Source: Xenorhabdus koppenhoeferi (GTDB taxonomy: Bacteria; Pseudomonadota; Gammaproteobacteria; Enterobacterales; Enterobacteriaceae). From it: a stretch of DNA of 64,000 nucleotides. Where the stretch lies: assembly GCF_900116635.1 (NCBI RefSeq), contig NZ_FPBJ01000006.1, positions 1 through 64,000 of the forward strand, written 5' to 3'. Made by a program: the position numbers and the translations under genes. Every line of letters begins with the position of its first letter. Within the stretch, counting starts at the first letter, position 1. Positions 39,363 to 49,656 of this stretch are shown here, piece after piece. The notes under the pieces were generated by a model. It was not told the DNA's origin and ran no database searches. It saw only the letters and a program-made list of their open reading frames with translations.

Positions 39363-40610
39363 ATGCCCCATAAAATGAAACTAAACGCACGACAAATCGA
39401 AACTGCAAAACCCAAAGAGAAAACCTATAAACTGACTGACGGTGGCTGCCTGTATCTGGAGGTCACTTCACACGGCGCTAAATATTGGCGCATGAAGTAC
39501 TACCGCCCGACTGATAAAAAAGAAGACCGGCTGGCTTTTGGTGTCTATCCGATTGTTTCCCTGGCTGATGCACGAGCCAAGCGAGACGAAGCCAAGAAAT
39601 TGATTGTACAAGGGATTGATCCCAAAGCAGAGAAAAAAAGAGCACAATCTGAATCGAAGGGAGCATACCCCTTCGAGCGCATCGCCCGTGAGTGGCACGC
39701 CAGTAAAAAACAGTGGAGTAAAAACCACAGTAACCGGGTGTTACACAGCCTTGAGAATTACATTTTTCCCCATGTCGGTTCTCTTGATGTAGGCACATTA
39801 AGAACCAGCCAGCTATTAGCCCCAATCAAAGCCGTTGATGCTGATGGCAAGCATGACACCGCCCAGCGATTGCAACAACGTGTGACGGCCATCATGCGTT
39901 ACGCTGTCCAGAATGACGTTCTTGAGTCCAACCCCGCCAATGATATGGCGGGTGCACTTACTACCGTAAAATCCCGTCATCACCCCGCCCTGCCCCATGA
40001 ATATTTACCTGATTTTCTCACCCGCCTTTCTCGTTATCGTGGCCGTGTAATGACCCGGATCGCGGTGGAACTGACGCTACTCACGTTTGTCCGCTCCAGT
40101 GAGTTGCGGTTTGCGCGCTGGGAAGAAATCGACCTTACAAGGGCTGTCTGGAAAATTCCCGCCACAAGGAAGCCCATTAAAGGCGTCAAATTCTCTGAAC
40201 GTGGCATGAAAATGAAAACCGAGCACACTGTGCCGTTGAGCCGTCAGGCTGTCGCTCTTATCAAAACCCTGCATGGACTCAGTGGCGATTGTGAGGTGAT
40301 GTTCCCCCATAACCATGATTCAATGAAAGTCATGAGTGAAAATACCGTGAATAACGCCTTGCGTGTTATGGGCTATGACACCCAAACCGAAGATACCAAA
40401 TATCGGAAAACTATCAGTGAGAAGGTTAACCAACTTGAAACCTTTCCCGCAGTGACACTGGATATCAAGAAGCTTCATGATCTTGATAACCAGTACAGAC
40501 TACGGGTTGGCGAATACAGGATAATCTTCGAAATCACTGATGGCAAACCGGTTATCTGCTCGATAATGGCAATCAAACGGAGAACATCGACAACGTACCA
40601 GGCGGGGTAA
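39363..40610 (+). pseudogene. P4-type integrase truncated and fused in frame to a RelE-type toxin tail
   Basis: The first ~345 residues form a P4-type tyrosine recombinase. They begin with the DUF4102-like KLNARQIETAKPKEKTYKL segment, then a core-binding domain, and the first catalytic arginine is present in TFVRSSELRFARWEE. After VMGYDTQTED (about nt 40393) the normal continuation, with the HxxR motif, second His and nucleophilic Tyr, is missing. Instead the frame enters the last ~65 residues of a RelE/ParE-family toxin (YRKTISEKVNQL, LDNQYRLRVGEYRIIFE). The chimera should not recombine DNA. It starts 153 bases after tRNA-Thr, the usual target position of such integrases. ATG at 39375 is an alternative start. 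Confidence 0.87.
40394..40610 (+). pseudogene. RelE/ParE-type toxin remnant (C-terminal part of the chimera)
   Basis: Residues from TKYRKTISEKVNQLETFP to IKRRTSTTY are the C-terminal three quarters of a RelE-type toxin. The family normally has about 85-90 residues, so roughly the first 20 residues and the start codon are missing. The conserved basic and aromatic C-terminal pattern (DNQYRLRVGEYR, MAIKRRTSTTY) is kept. The partner antitoxin gene lies 56 bases downstream. Whether the chimera keeps any toxicity or antitoxin binding cannot be told. Confidence 0.8.
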
Positions 40611-40666
40611 TCCGCCATTTCCTCATTATTAAATTCACCGCGACTCTTAGCCCCCCGGATGAATAC

Positions 40667-41026
40667 ATGAAAATGCAATACATAAATGATGAAACAGGAA
40701 AACCGCAATATGTTGTCCTGCCAGTAGCTGAATACGAAAAACTTATCAGCACAAAGGAAAATTGGGAGGATGTGCCATACACCCCATCAAAATACGATGA
40801 TGTGACCGTGCCTAACGGAGTCGTGTCTATCATGGTTGACCAAGATGTTTCTATCCTAGCAGCCTGGCGCATCTATCGTGGGCTATCTCAGTACGAAGTA
40901 GCTGAAAAGCTCAACACAGCTCAATCAACCGTGTCTCAGTGGGAGGCGTCAGATCGACCACAAAAACGCACACGAGAAAAACTGGCTGCACTATACAACT
41001 GTACTCCAGAACAACTAATTCCATAA
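40667..41026 (+). CDS. XRE-family antitoxin of a RelE-type toxin-antitoxin pair
   Basis: The 119-residue protein has an N-terminal segment (GKPQYVVLPVAEYEKLIS) of the type used to wrap a RelE-like toxin. Its C-terminal helix-turn-helix reads WRIYRGLSQYEVAEKLNTAQ then STVSQWE. Such antitoxins neutralise the toxin and autoregulate the operon. It appears intact, although its upstream toxin has lost its N-terminus and is fused to integrase. It ends the remnant island and is followed by a terminator. The base composition of the island is more GC-rich than the genes around it. Confidence 0.83.
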   Translation: MKMQYINDETGKPQYVVLPVAEYEKLISTKENWEDVPYTPSKYDDVTVPNGVVSIMVDQDVSILAAWRIYRGLSQYEVAEKLNTAQSTVSQWEASDRPQKRTREKLAALYNCTPEQLIP

Positions 41027-41076
41027 CCCAACGACCCCACTCAGAGGACGCATTTGGGACATGAAAGTTTCAAGAA

Positions 41077-41119
41077 CCCGCTATTTCCCGTAATCATCCG
41101 GTGAGATAGCGGGTTTTTA
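41077..41119 (+). terminator. Terminator after the antitoxin gene
   Basis: CCCGCTAT (41077-41084) and ATAGCGGG (41106-41113) form a perfect eight-base stem with a 21-base loop, followed by five T residues. Confidence 0.7.
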
Positions 41120-41280
41120 CTTTATCAGCATATGTCTCCCCGGATCTGAACATTTTGACATCTCATATCCTTTAAATTAATCCTTTATTATTTGCTGCTC
41201 ATTCCCTAATCATATAGTCTATGATTGCAAATTATCTATACTTGTCATTTTTATCTTCCTCTATACCAAGGCTATTAATT

Positions 41281-41298
41281 TCGTAATTATTTATTTAC
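41281..41298. promoter_or_regulatory. TyrR box 1 upstream of tyrP
   Basis: On the minus strand it reads TGTAAATAAATAATTACG: a perfect TGTAAA arm, six-base spacer and a right arm with four of six matches to TTTACA. It is very similar to the box found upstream of mtr in this window. Confidence 0.6.
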
Positions 41299-41303
41299 AC
41301 CTT

Positions 41304-41321
41304 ATGTATCATAAATTTGAC
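41304..41321. promoter_or_regulatory. TyrR box 2 (weak) upstream of tyrP
   Basis: TGTATCATAAATTTGACA matches TGTAAA-N6-TTTACA at nine of 12 arm positions. Its centre is 23 bp from that of box 1, the arrangement of adjacent strong and weak boxes known for E. coli tyrP. Confidence 0.5.
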
Positions 41322-41392
41322 AGCCACAAATCAATCATTTAACCTGCCAGTTTTATAACTATTTTTCAACATAATCATAAGACGAGGATCGC

Positions 41393-42598
41393 GTGAAGGA
41401 TCGCACTATTGGCAGTATTTTTATTGTCGCTGGAACGACGATTGGTGCGGGAATGCTAGCAATGCCATTGGCAGCGGCGGGTGTAGGTTTTGGAACTACA
41501 TTTGCTATATTAGTCGCCCTATGGGCATTGATGAGTTATACAGCACTCCTGCTTGTGGAAGTTTATCAACATAGTAAATTTGACACAGGGCTGGGAACGA
41601 TTGCAAAACGCTATCTTGGATTCGGTGGGCAAGTTTTGACCGGTTTCAGTATGCTTTTCCTGATGTATGCTCTGACAACGGCTTATATCAGTGGTGCAGG
41701 AGCATTACTGTCAGCAAGCTTATCTTCCTGGTTAGATAAACCCATTTCTGTCTCTGTCGGGATTATTACTTTTACTATTATTGCTGGCGGTGTTGTCTGT
41801 ATCGGCACCCACTCTGTTGACTTGATTAACCGCTTGCTGTTTACTGCCAAAATCATTTTTTTGGTGATCGTACTCGCTGTAATGATGCCACATGTTGATA
41901 AAATTAACTTAGTATCCATGCCCATTGAGCAAGGATTAGTGCTATCCGCTATTCCGGTAATTTTTACTTCATTCGGATTTCATGGCAGTGTGCCAAGCAT
42001 CGTTTCCTATATGGGAGGAGACACCAACAAACTACGAAAGATTTTTATTATCGGCAGTGCTATTCCACTTGTCGCTTACATCTTGTGGCAATTGGTAACG
42101 CTCGGGGCCATTTCTTCAAATACTTTTGTCGGTATTCTCGCACAACAATCCGGTCTGAATGGTTTCTTACAAGCAGTCAGAGAAATTATCGCTTCACCGA
42201 GAGTAGAGCTTGCTGTCCATCTGTTTGCTGATCTCGCATTAGCAACTTCATTCCTTGGCGTTTCTCTTGGATTGTTTGATTATCTTGCTGACCTGCTAAA
42301 ACGTCGTAATCATGTCAAAGGACGTTTACAAACTGGATTGACGACATTTGCCCCTCCATTACTTTGTGCTCTCTATTACCCTGACTTTGTTATGGCACTG
42401 ACATTTGCCGCTGTCGCTCTTTCCATTCTGGCATTATTATTACCTTGTCTGCTGGTTTGGCATAGCCGAGAGGAAAACGAGGGAGGATATCGTGTCAAAG
42501 GAGGTAAACCTGCCTTAGTATTTATCTTCCTGTGCGGGATTGGAGTTATCGCAATTCAAATTGGCATCGTGACAGGTATGCTGCCGAAAGTTGGTTAA
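41393..42598 (+). CDS. tyrP: Tyrosine-specific permease TyrP
   Basis: TyrP is an 11-helix aromatic amino acid:proton symporter in the inner membrane. The 401-residue protein starts with GTG at 41393, preceded by GAGG at 6-7 bases. It has the family opening [19 protein letters not shown], the [16 protein letters not shown] segment near residue 195 and [18 protein letters not shown] near residue 285. These match E. coli TyrP more closely than Mtr. Paired TyrR boxes upstream support regulation by aromatic amino acids. Confidence 0.93.
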   Translation: MKDRTIGSIFIVAGTTIGAGMLAMPLAAAGVGFGTTFAILVALWALMSYTALLLVEVYQHSKFDTGLGTIAKRYLGFGGQVLTGFSMLFLMYALTTAYISGAGALLSASLSSWLDKPISVSVGIITFTIIAGGVVCIGTHSVDLINRLLFTAKIIFLVIVLAVMMPHVDKINLVSMPIEQGLVLSAIPVIFTSFGFHGSVPSIVSYMGGDTNKLRKIFIIGSAIPLVAYILWQLVTLGAISSNTFVGILAQQSGLNGFLQAVREIIASPRVELAVHLFADLALATSFLGVSLGLFDYLADLLKRRNHVKGRLQTGLTTFAPPLLCALYYPDFVMALTFAAVALSILALLLPCLLVWHSREENEGGYRVKGGKPALVFIFLCGIGVIAIQIGIVTGMLPKVG

Positions 42599-42610
42599 TT
42601 TCCGCATTTA

Positions 42611-42644
42611 AAAATATTCGCATCAATATTGATGCGGATATTTT
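42611..42644. terminator. Bidirectional terminator between tyrP and yfaZ
   Basis: AAAATATTCGCATCAA (42611-42626) and its near-complement TTGATGCGGATATTTT (42629-42644) form a long stem with A and T tracts on either side, between convergent genes. Confidence 0.85.
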
Positions 42645-42654
42645 TATAAATTCA

Positions 42655-43200
42655 TTAGAAACTGACACCAGCACCGATATAAAAACCATCAGAAACTTTG
42701 TTACTGCGGTTACCATTCTTTCCTTTTATATTAATAACACGGTAACCGCCATCTATACTGAGAGGTTTGAAAAGAGTGTACCGAAGCCCCCCGGCAGCTT
42801 CAGTATAAGAATCCATTCCTGACATTAATCCTGATGGCGAACCGTAAGCTTCACCATACAGAGAAAGCGAAGATGTTACAGCCCAACTGAAACCAATACC
42901 TCCTGCCAACGCTGCTCCATCTTTTCCATCTTTGGGAGATAAGTAAAGTGCCTTACCACCAACTTTTGCCGTTAATGGTCCAAAAGGCAAACCAAAAGCC
43001 AAACCTAAACTACCCAATTGACCATTATGATCACTGCGAGTCCAATTACCATTTAGAGATAACCCCGCATTTTTATCACCAATTCCCACAGATGTGCTCG
43101 TATTGTGCTTACCTACCTGTATATCTGCGGAAATTGCATTTGCTGAACCAGTTACAAAAAGTAAACTGGCTGCTGCGCTGACAGCAATAAAACCTTTCAT
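42655..43200 (-). CDS. yfaZ: YfaZ family outer-membrane protein
   Basis: The 181-residue protein has a signal peptide ending SANA (about residue 22), then glycine-rich alternating strands of beta-barrel type, and a C-terminal Phe (GAGVSF) that is typical for outer-membrane insertion by the BAM complex. GGKALYLSPKDGKDG and the PLSIDGGYRVINIKGK segment match E. coli YfaZ (180 residues). Its function is unknown. It is convergent with tyrP. Confidence 0.88.
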   Translation of the reverse strand: MKGFIAVSAAASLLFVTGSANAISADIQVGKHNTSTSVGIGDKNAGLSLNGNWTRSDHNGQLGSLGLAFGLPFGPLTAKVGGKALYLSPKDGKDGAALAGGIGFSWAVTSSLSLYGEAYGSPSGLMSGMDSYTEAAGGLRYTLFKPLSIDGGYRVINIKGKNGNRSNKVSDGFYIGAGVSF

Positions 43201-43362
43201 ATTTTTGTCCTTTCTTAATTAGTGAATGCCAATATAACCTGAGACATTTTACTAGAATCCTCGTCACGACATAGATAGCAGAAGCAATGTAACATCTAGA
43301 TTTATCAAGATATGTAAATAACATAACTATTAAGTAGGTCGTACTATTCATTAGTATACTAT

Positions 43363-44763
43363 TTATGCTTGGACTATCCTTTCCATCACCCACTGTTTAA
43401 CCTGTTGTCGTGAGATTTTTACTCCACCATCTTTCAATGGTGCAGGTAATAGATAGCAAGCTACAGGGCGCTGAAAAGCGGCGAGTTTATCCGAGAGCCA
43501 ATCAATAAGTATCTCTGGCAGTAGAGGATATTGTGTATCAATAACGGCCACTGGCCGATGACCAAATTCAATATCAGGTATGGGAACAACAACACTTTGT
43601 TCTATTTGAGGATGTTGGTTAATGATTCGTTCAATATCTTCCGGCTGAATACCTTCACCGCCACTGAAAAACTGATTATCAAGGCGGCCTAAAATCCGTA
43701 ATTCCCCGTATTCGAACACACCCCGATCACGTGTCGAAAACCATCCTTCATCATCCGTAAGCGGTTTTAATTCTCCATCAAACCAATAGCCACTGGCGAT
43801 ACTGTCAGCTCGGATCTGAATTTCTTCATTCACTAATCGAATGGATTTTCCGGGAAGTGAATGGCCTACACCCGGTAATCCATCAGCCCTTTTTGCGCAA
43901 ACAGTTGATGCTATTTCTGTCAGCCCATAGCCACACCAACAATCAATTCCCGACTGTTCTGCCTGTTGAGTCAATTCCGTTGGGATCATCGCACCACCCA
44001 GTAACACCTCTTTTAACATCAATTGAGGTTCCGGCGGCTGACTCAGTAAACGCCAAAGCTGAGTAGGGACAAGCGATGCATGGGTACAACCAGATAGTGC
44101 TTGATTCAATGGATGTAAATTCCGCAATACCAATTTTGCACCTGTTTGCAACCAGCGCCAGAGAATGCCCTGACCGGAAACATGAAACAACGGTAATGAA
44201 AGAAGCCAACTATCATTTGGCTGAAAATCCATGCAAGACAAAATACCTTGCGCACTGGCAAGATGTGCCCCGATGGAATGCACCGCAGCCTTAGGTAATC
44301 CAGATGAACCAGAGGTCAAGATCATGCTGGCAGGGCGTTGACATTTCCACAGTGCCATATGTTGTTCAGATGTTTCTGGCAATATTTGTTGCCAGTTTAG
44401 TTCCCTGACTTGAATGGCTGGTGAAGGTGAATCAGTAAAATCCACACCATAATCCAGATTAAGATGGGGTAATAGTTTCGCCAATAATGGTTCAGGTAAT
44501 TGGGGATTCAGGGGCAAGACTCTTGCACCACATCGCAACGCTGCCAGATAACACAGCAGGAATTCAGCGCTATTCTTGCCTCTGAGAACGATACCACTAC
44601 CTTCAGAAAGCCCTTGTTGATAAAAGCTGGCAGCAATGGCGCTGACTTTTTGCGTTAATTGCTGCCAGCTTAGCGGCTCATCATATAACTGAATAGCCTG
44701 CTTGTGAGGATAGACCGTCGCCCAATGCTGCCACGGCCATTGTATCCACTCAGTTACTGGCAT
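43363..44763 (-). CDS. menE: o-Succinylbenzoate-CoA ligase
   Basis: MenE activates o-succinylbenzoate with ATP and CoA in menaquinone synthesis. The 466-residue protein is an acyl-adenylate-forming enzyme with the P-loop-like motif [17 protein letters not shown] near residue 150, [10 protein letters not shown] near residue 273 and the hinge segment [17 protein letters not shown] near residue 357. It overlaps the end of menC by 10 bases, so translation is coupled. It is the last gene of the men operon. Confidence 0.94.
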   Translation of the reverse strand: MPVTEWIQWPWQHWATVYPHKQAIQLYDEPLSWQQLTQKVSAIAASFYQQGLSEGSGIVLRGKNSAEFLLCYLAALRCGARVLPLNPQLPEPLLAKLLPHLNLDYGVDFTDSPSPAIQVRELNWQQILPETSEQHMALWKCQRPASMILTSGSSGLPKAAVHSIGAHLASAQGILSCMDFQPNDSWLLSLPLFHVSGQGILWRWLQTGAKLVLRNLHPLNQALSGCTHASLVPTQLWRLLSQPPEPQLMLKEVLLGGAMIPTELTQQAEQSGIDCWCGYGLTEIASTVCAKRADGLPGVGHSLPGKSIRLVNEEIQIRADSIASGYWFDGELKPLTDDEGWFSTRDRGVFEYGELRILGRLDNQFFSGGEGIQPEDIERIINQHPQIEQSVVVPIPDIEFGHRPVAVIDTQYPLLPEILIDWLSDKLAAFQRPVACYLLPAPLKDGGVKISRQQVKQWVMERIVQA

Positions 44764-45749
44764 TCATGGCTCCATACCGTTACCAGCTGATCTAACGTAA
44801 TACACGGAATGTCACTATCTGGCCAGCGACGGATAAGCTGGGACTGAATAAGATCCAGTGTATCCAAACCTGGCAGAGAGCCGGGTGTCAACCAATGAGC
44901 CAGGCGAGCCAATTGCGTCAATCCAAAGCTGGATTCAATGCTAGAGCTAATGATTGCTTCCAGCCCTAACTGATGCGCCTCTGTGATCAATTGACGGCAA
45001 CGGACAATACTGCCTACCAATGTCGGCTTAATGATGATGGCAGAAACTCCCTCTTGTACTTCCACGGTGAAACCCGCTTCACGCACACTTTCATCCCATG
45101 CAATGGAAATACCTGTCTCACGGGCAAATGCCAGCGATTCTTCACGGGTTTTACAAGGTTCTTCGACAAAAGCAATTCTCTGACGATAATCCGGGTTGAC
45201 GTATTTAGCAAAACCATCTGCTTTTAAGCGTGTCCAGCTGCGGTTAGCATCTAATCTTAGCCGGAGATCGGGAACAGCTTCCAACATAACATTTACTATC
45301 ATGCCATCCCGCACAGCTTCGTATAATCCCACTTTGACTTTTGCAATTTTCTGGCCCGCCATATTTCCCAAACGCAGAATCACATCATCAGGATCACCGG
45401 TGCATAGCGATGCTTTACGATAATTGGCTTCTTCAGGCAGTTCTTCCTGCAATTCAGCCAATGCACAACTGAGTCCAAAAGCAACGGAAGGCAATTTACT
45501 GTCTTTTAATTGATTATTTAGTCCGACTTTGTTCTGGCACCATTGTTGCAGCCATTCCACTGTCGCTGTTTTTGCCTGTTCAAGCGTTTCACGGCTAAAT
45601 TCCGGCAATGGAGAAATTTCGCCCCAGCCATTCCGCCGATTTTCCTGTAAATGAACCAGAAAACCATCACGGGTTTTCAGGCGTTGGTAACGGAGAATAA
45701 CGCCTGCCTCCATTGGCAGGCTGAATTGATATAAGGTCGCTTTACGCAT
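44754..45749 (-). CDS. menC: o-Succinylbenzoate synthase
   Basis: MenC is an enolase-superfamily enzyme that dehydrates SHCHC to o-succinylbenzoate. The 331-residue protein has catalytic lysines in AKVKVGLY (near residue 138) and [10 protein letters not shown], and metal ligands in [15 protein letters not shown] and [10 protein letters not shown]. Its ATG is contained in the TAATG overlap with the menB stop. It is followed by menE, with a 10-base overlap. Confidence 0.94.
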   Translation of the reverse strand: MRKATLYQFSLPMEAGVILRYQRLKTRDGFLVHLQENRRNGWGEISPLPEFSRETLEQAKTATVEWLQQWCQNKVGLNNQLKDSKLPSVAFGLSCALAELQEELPEEANYRKASLCTGDPDDVILRLGNMAGQKIAKVKVGLYEAVRDGMIVNVMLEAVPDLRLRLDANRSWTRLKADGFAKYVNPDYRQRIAFVEEPCKTREESLAFARETGISIAWDESVREAGFTVEVQEGVSAIIIKPTLVGSIVRCRQLITEAHQLGLEAIISSSIESSFGLTQLARLAHWLTPGSLPGLDTLDLIQSQLIRRWPDSDIPCITLDQLVTVWSHECQ

Positions 45750-46606
45750 TACGGATTACGCTTGAATTTACTGAAATCAGGGTGACGTTTTTCATTGAAC
45801 GCATTGCGCCCTTCCTGCCCTTCTTCCGTCATATAAAACAACATGGTGGCATTCCCCGCCAACTCCTGCAAACCCGCCTGACCATCACAATCTGCATTCA
45901 ATGCGGCTTTCAGGCAACGCAACGCCATTGGGCTGTTTTCCAGCATTTCGCGGCACCAGCGCACAGTCTCTTTTTCCAATTCAGCGTAAGGCACAATCTG
46001 ATTGATCAACCCCATATTCAGAGCTTCTTCGGCGTTATACTGGCGACAAAGGAACCAAATTTCCCGGGCTTTTTTCTGTCCTACTATCCGCGCCATATAA
46101 GATGCGCCCCATCCACCGTCAAAGGAACCAACTTTAGGGCCTGTCTGACCGAAAATAGCATTATCCGCTGCAATGGTCAGATCACACATCAGATGCAACA
46201 CATGCCCACCACCAATAGCATATCCTGCAACCATAGCAACAACAGGTTTCGGACAGGTGCGGATCTGGCGTTGAAAATCCAGGACATTCAGGTGATGCAT
46301 TCCACCATCATCTTTATAGCCACCATAGTCACCACGGATTTTTTGATCTCCTCCGGCACAAAATGCCTTTTCTCCCATACCAGTCAGAATAATTGTGCCA
46401 ATTTCCTCATCATAACGTGCATCTGCCAATGCCTGAATCATCTCTTTAACAGTCAGAGGACGAAACGCATTGCGTACCTGAGGACGATTAATCGTAATTT
46501 TAGCAATACCATCTGAGGACTTATGGTAGAGAATATCTTCAAACCCTTGAGAACAATTTTGCCATTCAATGAGGGAATACAATTTTTCTTCGCTTGGGTA
46601 ACGCAT
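45749..46606 (-). CDS. menB: 1,4-Dihydroxy-2-naphthoyl-CoA synthase
   Basis: MenB is a crotonase-fold enzyme that closes the second ring of the naphthoquinone. The 285-residue length is that of E. coli MenB. Oxyanion and active-site segments are [20 protein letters not shown] (residues ~78-97), [15 protein letters not shown] and [24 protein letters not shown] lies ten bases before the start codon, which itself overlaps the stop of a 23-codon remnant of menH. Confidence 0.96.
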   Translation of the reverse strand: MRYPSEEKLYSLIEWQNCSQGFEDILYHKSSDGIAKITINRPQVRNAFRPLTVKEMIQALADARYDEEIGTIILTGMGEKAFCAGGDQKIRGDYGGYKDDGGMHHLNVLDFQRQIRTCPKPVVAMVAGYAIGGGHVLHLMCDLTIAADNAIFGQTGPKVGSFDGGWGASYMARIVGQKKAREIWFLCRQYNAEEALNMGLINQIVPYAELEKETVRWCREMLENSPMALRCLKAALNADCDGQAGLQELAGNATMLFYMTEEGQEGRNAFNEKRHPDFSKFKRNP

Positions 46607-46677
46607 TACTGAATTTCCTTAACCAAAAAGTAATAAGAAATATTAGGAGAATGAAATGTCTGACAACTCAGTATCAC
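46606..46677 (-). pseudogene. menH: 23-codon remnant in place of menH
   Basis: In E. coli menH (about 250 codons) lies between menD and menB. Here only a 23-codon frame remains. It starts with GTG at 46677 in a GTGA overlap with the menD stop, begins M-I-L as E. coli MenH does, and ends in a TAATG overlap with menB. The frame has no alpha/beta-hydrolase motif, so MenH activity is lost from this locus. The coupling signals at both ends survive and probably carry ribosomes from menD to menB. Confidence 0.65.
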
Positions 46678-48377
46678 AACTTGGCTACCTGTTTCAGTAA
46701 CTCTTGCAGACATGTCGCACCTTCGCTGTCAGCAACCTTTAATTCAATTAATGTTGTCACCTTATGTTCCCACACTTGTCTGACGTATTGTTTTAATTCT
46801 GTCCAATTTGCTGGAGCGGCATAATTCAGACCAAACATAGCGGCAGCGTGATCAAAATTGACATCTTGTGGCATACAGTAGAAACGTTGCCGCTCTTCCT
46901 GCGGTGTTGGTAACAATGAAAAAATCTGGCCGCCATTATTATTGACAACAATTAACAGTAACGGTGTGGAAAGATTACGTAACAGAGCCAGGCTGTTCAG
47001 ATCATAGAGAGCTGAAATATCACCGATAATCGCCAATGTCGGCTTATTGGCTGCTCGCTGCACACCCACTGCGGTTGCGATCAATCCGTCAATGCCACTG
47101 GCACCACGATTACTGTAAACCGGGTAACCGGCGGGAAGCTGCCCTAAGGCATCAACCAAGCGCACAATCAAGCTGTTACCGATAAACAACTGCCCTTGTT
47201 CTGGCAATAACTGGTGCAATTGATGTGCTACTGCCGCTTCACTGAATCTTTCGGCTAATTTTGTTTGAGTGCATTCGAAAGCTTTTCTTGACCATATTTC
47301 CAGTTCATCTGCCCAAGAGAATTGCGAATATGAAACATGGGTAGGATGGCGTGTAAGATGGGCAGGATGCTCACGTAACCAATCCGCCACACGGCAAGTA
47401 AATTTGCGTCCTTGATGATTTGCGGGATCAAGCCTGCCAGAGATCGGATCAACAATCCAATACTGTTCTGGCTGACATTTTTCCTGCCATTGCAACAGCC
47501 GTTTTCCTGTCAGGCTGGCACCAAACTGGATAACCAATTGTCCTTGCGACAAAATATCCTGAGTACGGGAATGATTCAGCCATAAATCAGCATGTGGCAA
47601 AGGCTGTCCGGTTTGAGATAACACGTCACCGATCAACGGCCAGCCCATTTCTTTTGCCCATCGGGCAACGAGTTCTCCCTCTTCAGCGTCCATTCTCCCT
47701 GCCAGAACAATGCCTCGTTTTTGCCGCCAGAATTCCCAATCCTCAACCTTGGTCATAGTACGGATTTCAGGCTGACTCAACCACGGCTCACTTCCCTGCC
47801 ACCATTCCCCCAATGTTTGCTGCCAATCCTGATGCGCCGTCATATCATTGCCATATAAAGGCTCAGCAAACGGACAATTAATATGCAGCGATCCTTGTTT
47901 CAGGTTTGACATCCCATTATCAAGAGAGGAAACCAGCCAACTGGCAGGAATATCTGTGGTTGGGCATGGTAATGCCAAAGTCTGGGAAGGATAGGAAGCA
48001 AAAATACCTATCTGGCGAATAGCCTGATTTGCACCACAATCAATTAGTTCTGGTGGTCTGTCGGCAGTGAGAAAGACCAGCTTTTCCCCCGTCAATCCTG
48101 CTTCAATCAAAGAAGGGTACAAATTGGCGACTGCCGTTCCTGATGTCACAATAACTGCCACAGGCTTTCTGCTCACTTTTGCCAGCCCTAAAGCCAAATG
48201 TCCCAAACCCCGTTCATCAAAATGAGTATGACAAGTAAGTTTTTGGTTTTCTGCGGCAGCCAATATCAAGGGGGTTGAACGGGAACCAGGGGCAATACAA
48301 ACATGACGCAATCCGTGGCGGGTCAGTGCTTCCAATAAGAGTTCCGCCCAACGGCGGTTCAGTGCGCAATTTGACAT
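46674..48377 (-). CDS. menD: 2-Succinyl-5-enolpyruvyl-6-hydroxy-3-cyclohexene-1-carboxylate synthase (SEPHCHC synthase)
   Basis: MenD is a thiamine diphosphate enzyme that joins isochorismate and 2-oxoglutarate. The 567-residue protein has the N-terminal motif [15 protein letters not shown], the catalytic Glu region [16 protein letters not shown] near residue 55, [15 protein letters not shown], and a ThDP/Mg-binding domain around [17 protein letters not shown] near residue 440. It is the first gene of the men operon. The menF gene that precedes it in E. coli is not present in the 660 bases upstream. Confidence 0.95.
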   Translation of the reverse strand: MSNCALNRRWAELLLEALTRHGLRHVCIAPGSRSTPLILAAAENQKLTCHTHFDERGLGHLALGLAKVSRKPVAVIVTSGTAVANLYPSLIEAGLTGEKLVFLTADRPPELIDCGANQAIRQIGIFASYPSQTLALPCPTTDIPASWLVSSLDNGMSNLKQGSLHINCPFAEPLYGNDMTAHQDWQQTLGEWWQGSEPWLSQPEIRTMTKVEDWEFWRQKRGIVLAGRMDAEEGELVARWAKEMGWPLIGDVLSQTGQPLPHADLWLNHSRTQDILSQGQLVIQFGASLTGKRLLQWQEKCQPEQYWIVDPISGRLDPANHQGRKFTCRVADWLREHPAHLTRHPTHVSYSQFSWADELEIWSRKAFECTQTKLAERFSEAAVAHQLHQLLPEQGQLFIGNSLIVRLVDALGQLPAGYPVYSNRGASGIDGLIATAVGVQRAANKPTLAIIGDISALYDLNSLALLRNLSTPLLLIVVNNNGGQIFSLLPTPQEERQRFYCMPQDVNFDHAAAMFGLNYAAPANWTELKQYVRQVWEHKVTTLIELKVADSEGATCLQELLKQVAKL

Positions 48378-49054
48378 ATGATGCTCAAAGAAACTTATAA
48401 AAAAATGGTGCTCAAAGAATAAGAAGTATTATATAAAGCATTACTTGCCATAGTACTTGTAAAAGCGATTTCCTTATCTTACTTCAAGGAATTACCATTT
48501 AATTGGTAATACTTCCACTATAAATGGGGATTATAAATCCAATCAGCAATAAAGCGGGTAATTTTAGACATCAAAAAGTGAACTTGCATGACAGAAAAGA
48601 TACAACCAGCCAAAAATGGGTTATGGCTGGTCAGAGATATATACCTGTCGTCTTTCAAGATGCAGCTTTGTTGGCTGCGCTCACTCACCCCGGTCACATA
48701 GTTATCTATGCTCCAGGGGATTCGTTCCTTGCCGTCGCGCTGCATCTTGAAATCCAATGGGTATAGGAGAGTTACGAAGGCAAAGCAAAGTTTCCAGTAT
48801 CACTTATGACAATCATGGACATATAATAGGAATCAATAAAAACTCATCGACAGATAGATAGTAATTTATTTATTTCAGTGTGAATTATATTTAGGGGTAT
48901 AAATAATTCCATCAAGTTATTAATGGGTTTTATAACCTATCTCAGTCGGTATCAGTAATACCACAATGAGATAGATTTTAGCTGAGAACATACTTTATCA
49001 ATAATTTCAATACTATTATTTACCTGATATCAAAGACAAATCTTGGAATTCGTT
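48378..49054. other. Intergenic region between menD and yfiR, with an ERIC element
   Basis: These 677 bases hold no supported gene. A complete ERIC element occupies 48640-48765. The left part carries the divergent menD leader and the right part the yfiR promoter region. No remnant of menF was recognised. Confidence 0.55.
48640..48765 (-). repeat. ERIC element, full length, inverted orientation
   Basis: The element runs from TATACCTGTCGTCTTTCAAG to CAATGGGTATA and contains the palindrome CATAGTTATCTATG. It is 126 bp and is the reverse complement of the copies at 16157 and 23250. Confidence 0.92.
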
Positions 49055-49651
49055 ATGCAATTGATTGAACGGACTCATCATCTTTGTAGACATATTGTTT
49101 CTAATCAGTTTATTTCCAGAGTATTTTTACGGTTATTGACAACCTTATTCTTAATCATCGTGATGGGTAATTCAGTGGTAATGGCCATGCCTGACACTAA
49201 TGAAAAGCTAAAACTCAATGAAAATGTTGCCAGGGTAATTTCTGGGATCATCAGTTATACACACTGGCCTACTACACGTGCTGCTCTGCGCTTGTGTCTG
49301 GTTCCCCCATCCAATTACATTAGCGCCTTAACCCACATTAATATGATTTCTGATCAAACAAAATTGCACATAGAAACCCTGAATTTCAACGTAAAACAAT
49401 TAATAGAAAAGTGTGATGTGATTTACTACGGTCAAGTCAACCCCTTGCTCCTGCACCAAGTCATTAGCCAGAAAAATAATAAACCACTGCTCACTATTGC
49501 TGAAAACAACCCACACTGCGAAATAGGCAGTGCATTTTGCCTCAACATTAGTAACACGCAAGTAACATTTAGCCTAAACCTCAATATTCTGACGCGCAGT
49601 GGCGTACGCGTGCATCCGAATGTCTTACAATTAGCGCGTAAGGTGGAATAA
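49055..49651 (+). CDS. yfiR: YfiR family periplasmic regulator of the diguanylate cyclase YfiN
   Basis: YfiR is a periplasmic protein that inhibits the membrane-bound diguanylate cyclase YfiN. From ATG at 49055 (GGA seven bases upstream) the protein is 198 residues, with an uncleaved-looking hydrophobic export segment around residues 23-42. The mature part has the family pattern RVISGIISYTHWP, CHxx-type CDVIYYG and the C-terminal CEIGSAFCLNISNTQVTFSLNLN and LTRSGVRVHPNVLQLARK. Cysteines that form disulfides in Pseudomonas YfiR are present. It is five bases upstream of yfiN, so the two are an operon. Confidence 0.88.
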   Translation: MQLIERTHHLCRHIVSNQFISRVFLRLLTTLFLIIVMGNSVVMAMPDTNEKLKLNENVARVISGIISYTHWPTTRAALRLCLVPPSNYISALTHINMISDQTKLHIETLNFNVKQLIEKCDVIYYGQVNPLLLHQVISQKNNKPLLTIAENNPHCEIGSAFCLNISNTQVTFSLNLNILTRSGVRVHPNVLQLARKVE

Positions 49652-49656
49652 TCTGT

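Larger units (their letters stand above)
41027..41392. other. Intergenic region: end of island, tyrP control region
   Basis: These 366 bases hold a terminator (41077-41119) and two TyrR-like boxes (41281-41321) and are otherwise AT-rich. I looked for a direct repeat of the tRNA-Thr 3' end that would mark the right attachment site and did not find one. Confidence 0.55.

Noticed and set aside
48379..48420. Repeat TGCTCAAAGAA (two copies) upstream of menD
   Set aside because: It is short and AT-rich with no palindrome; a regulatory role cannot be supported.
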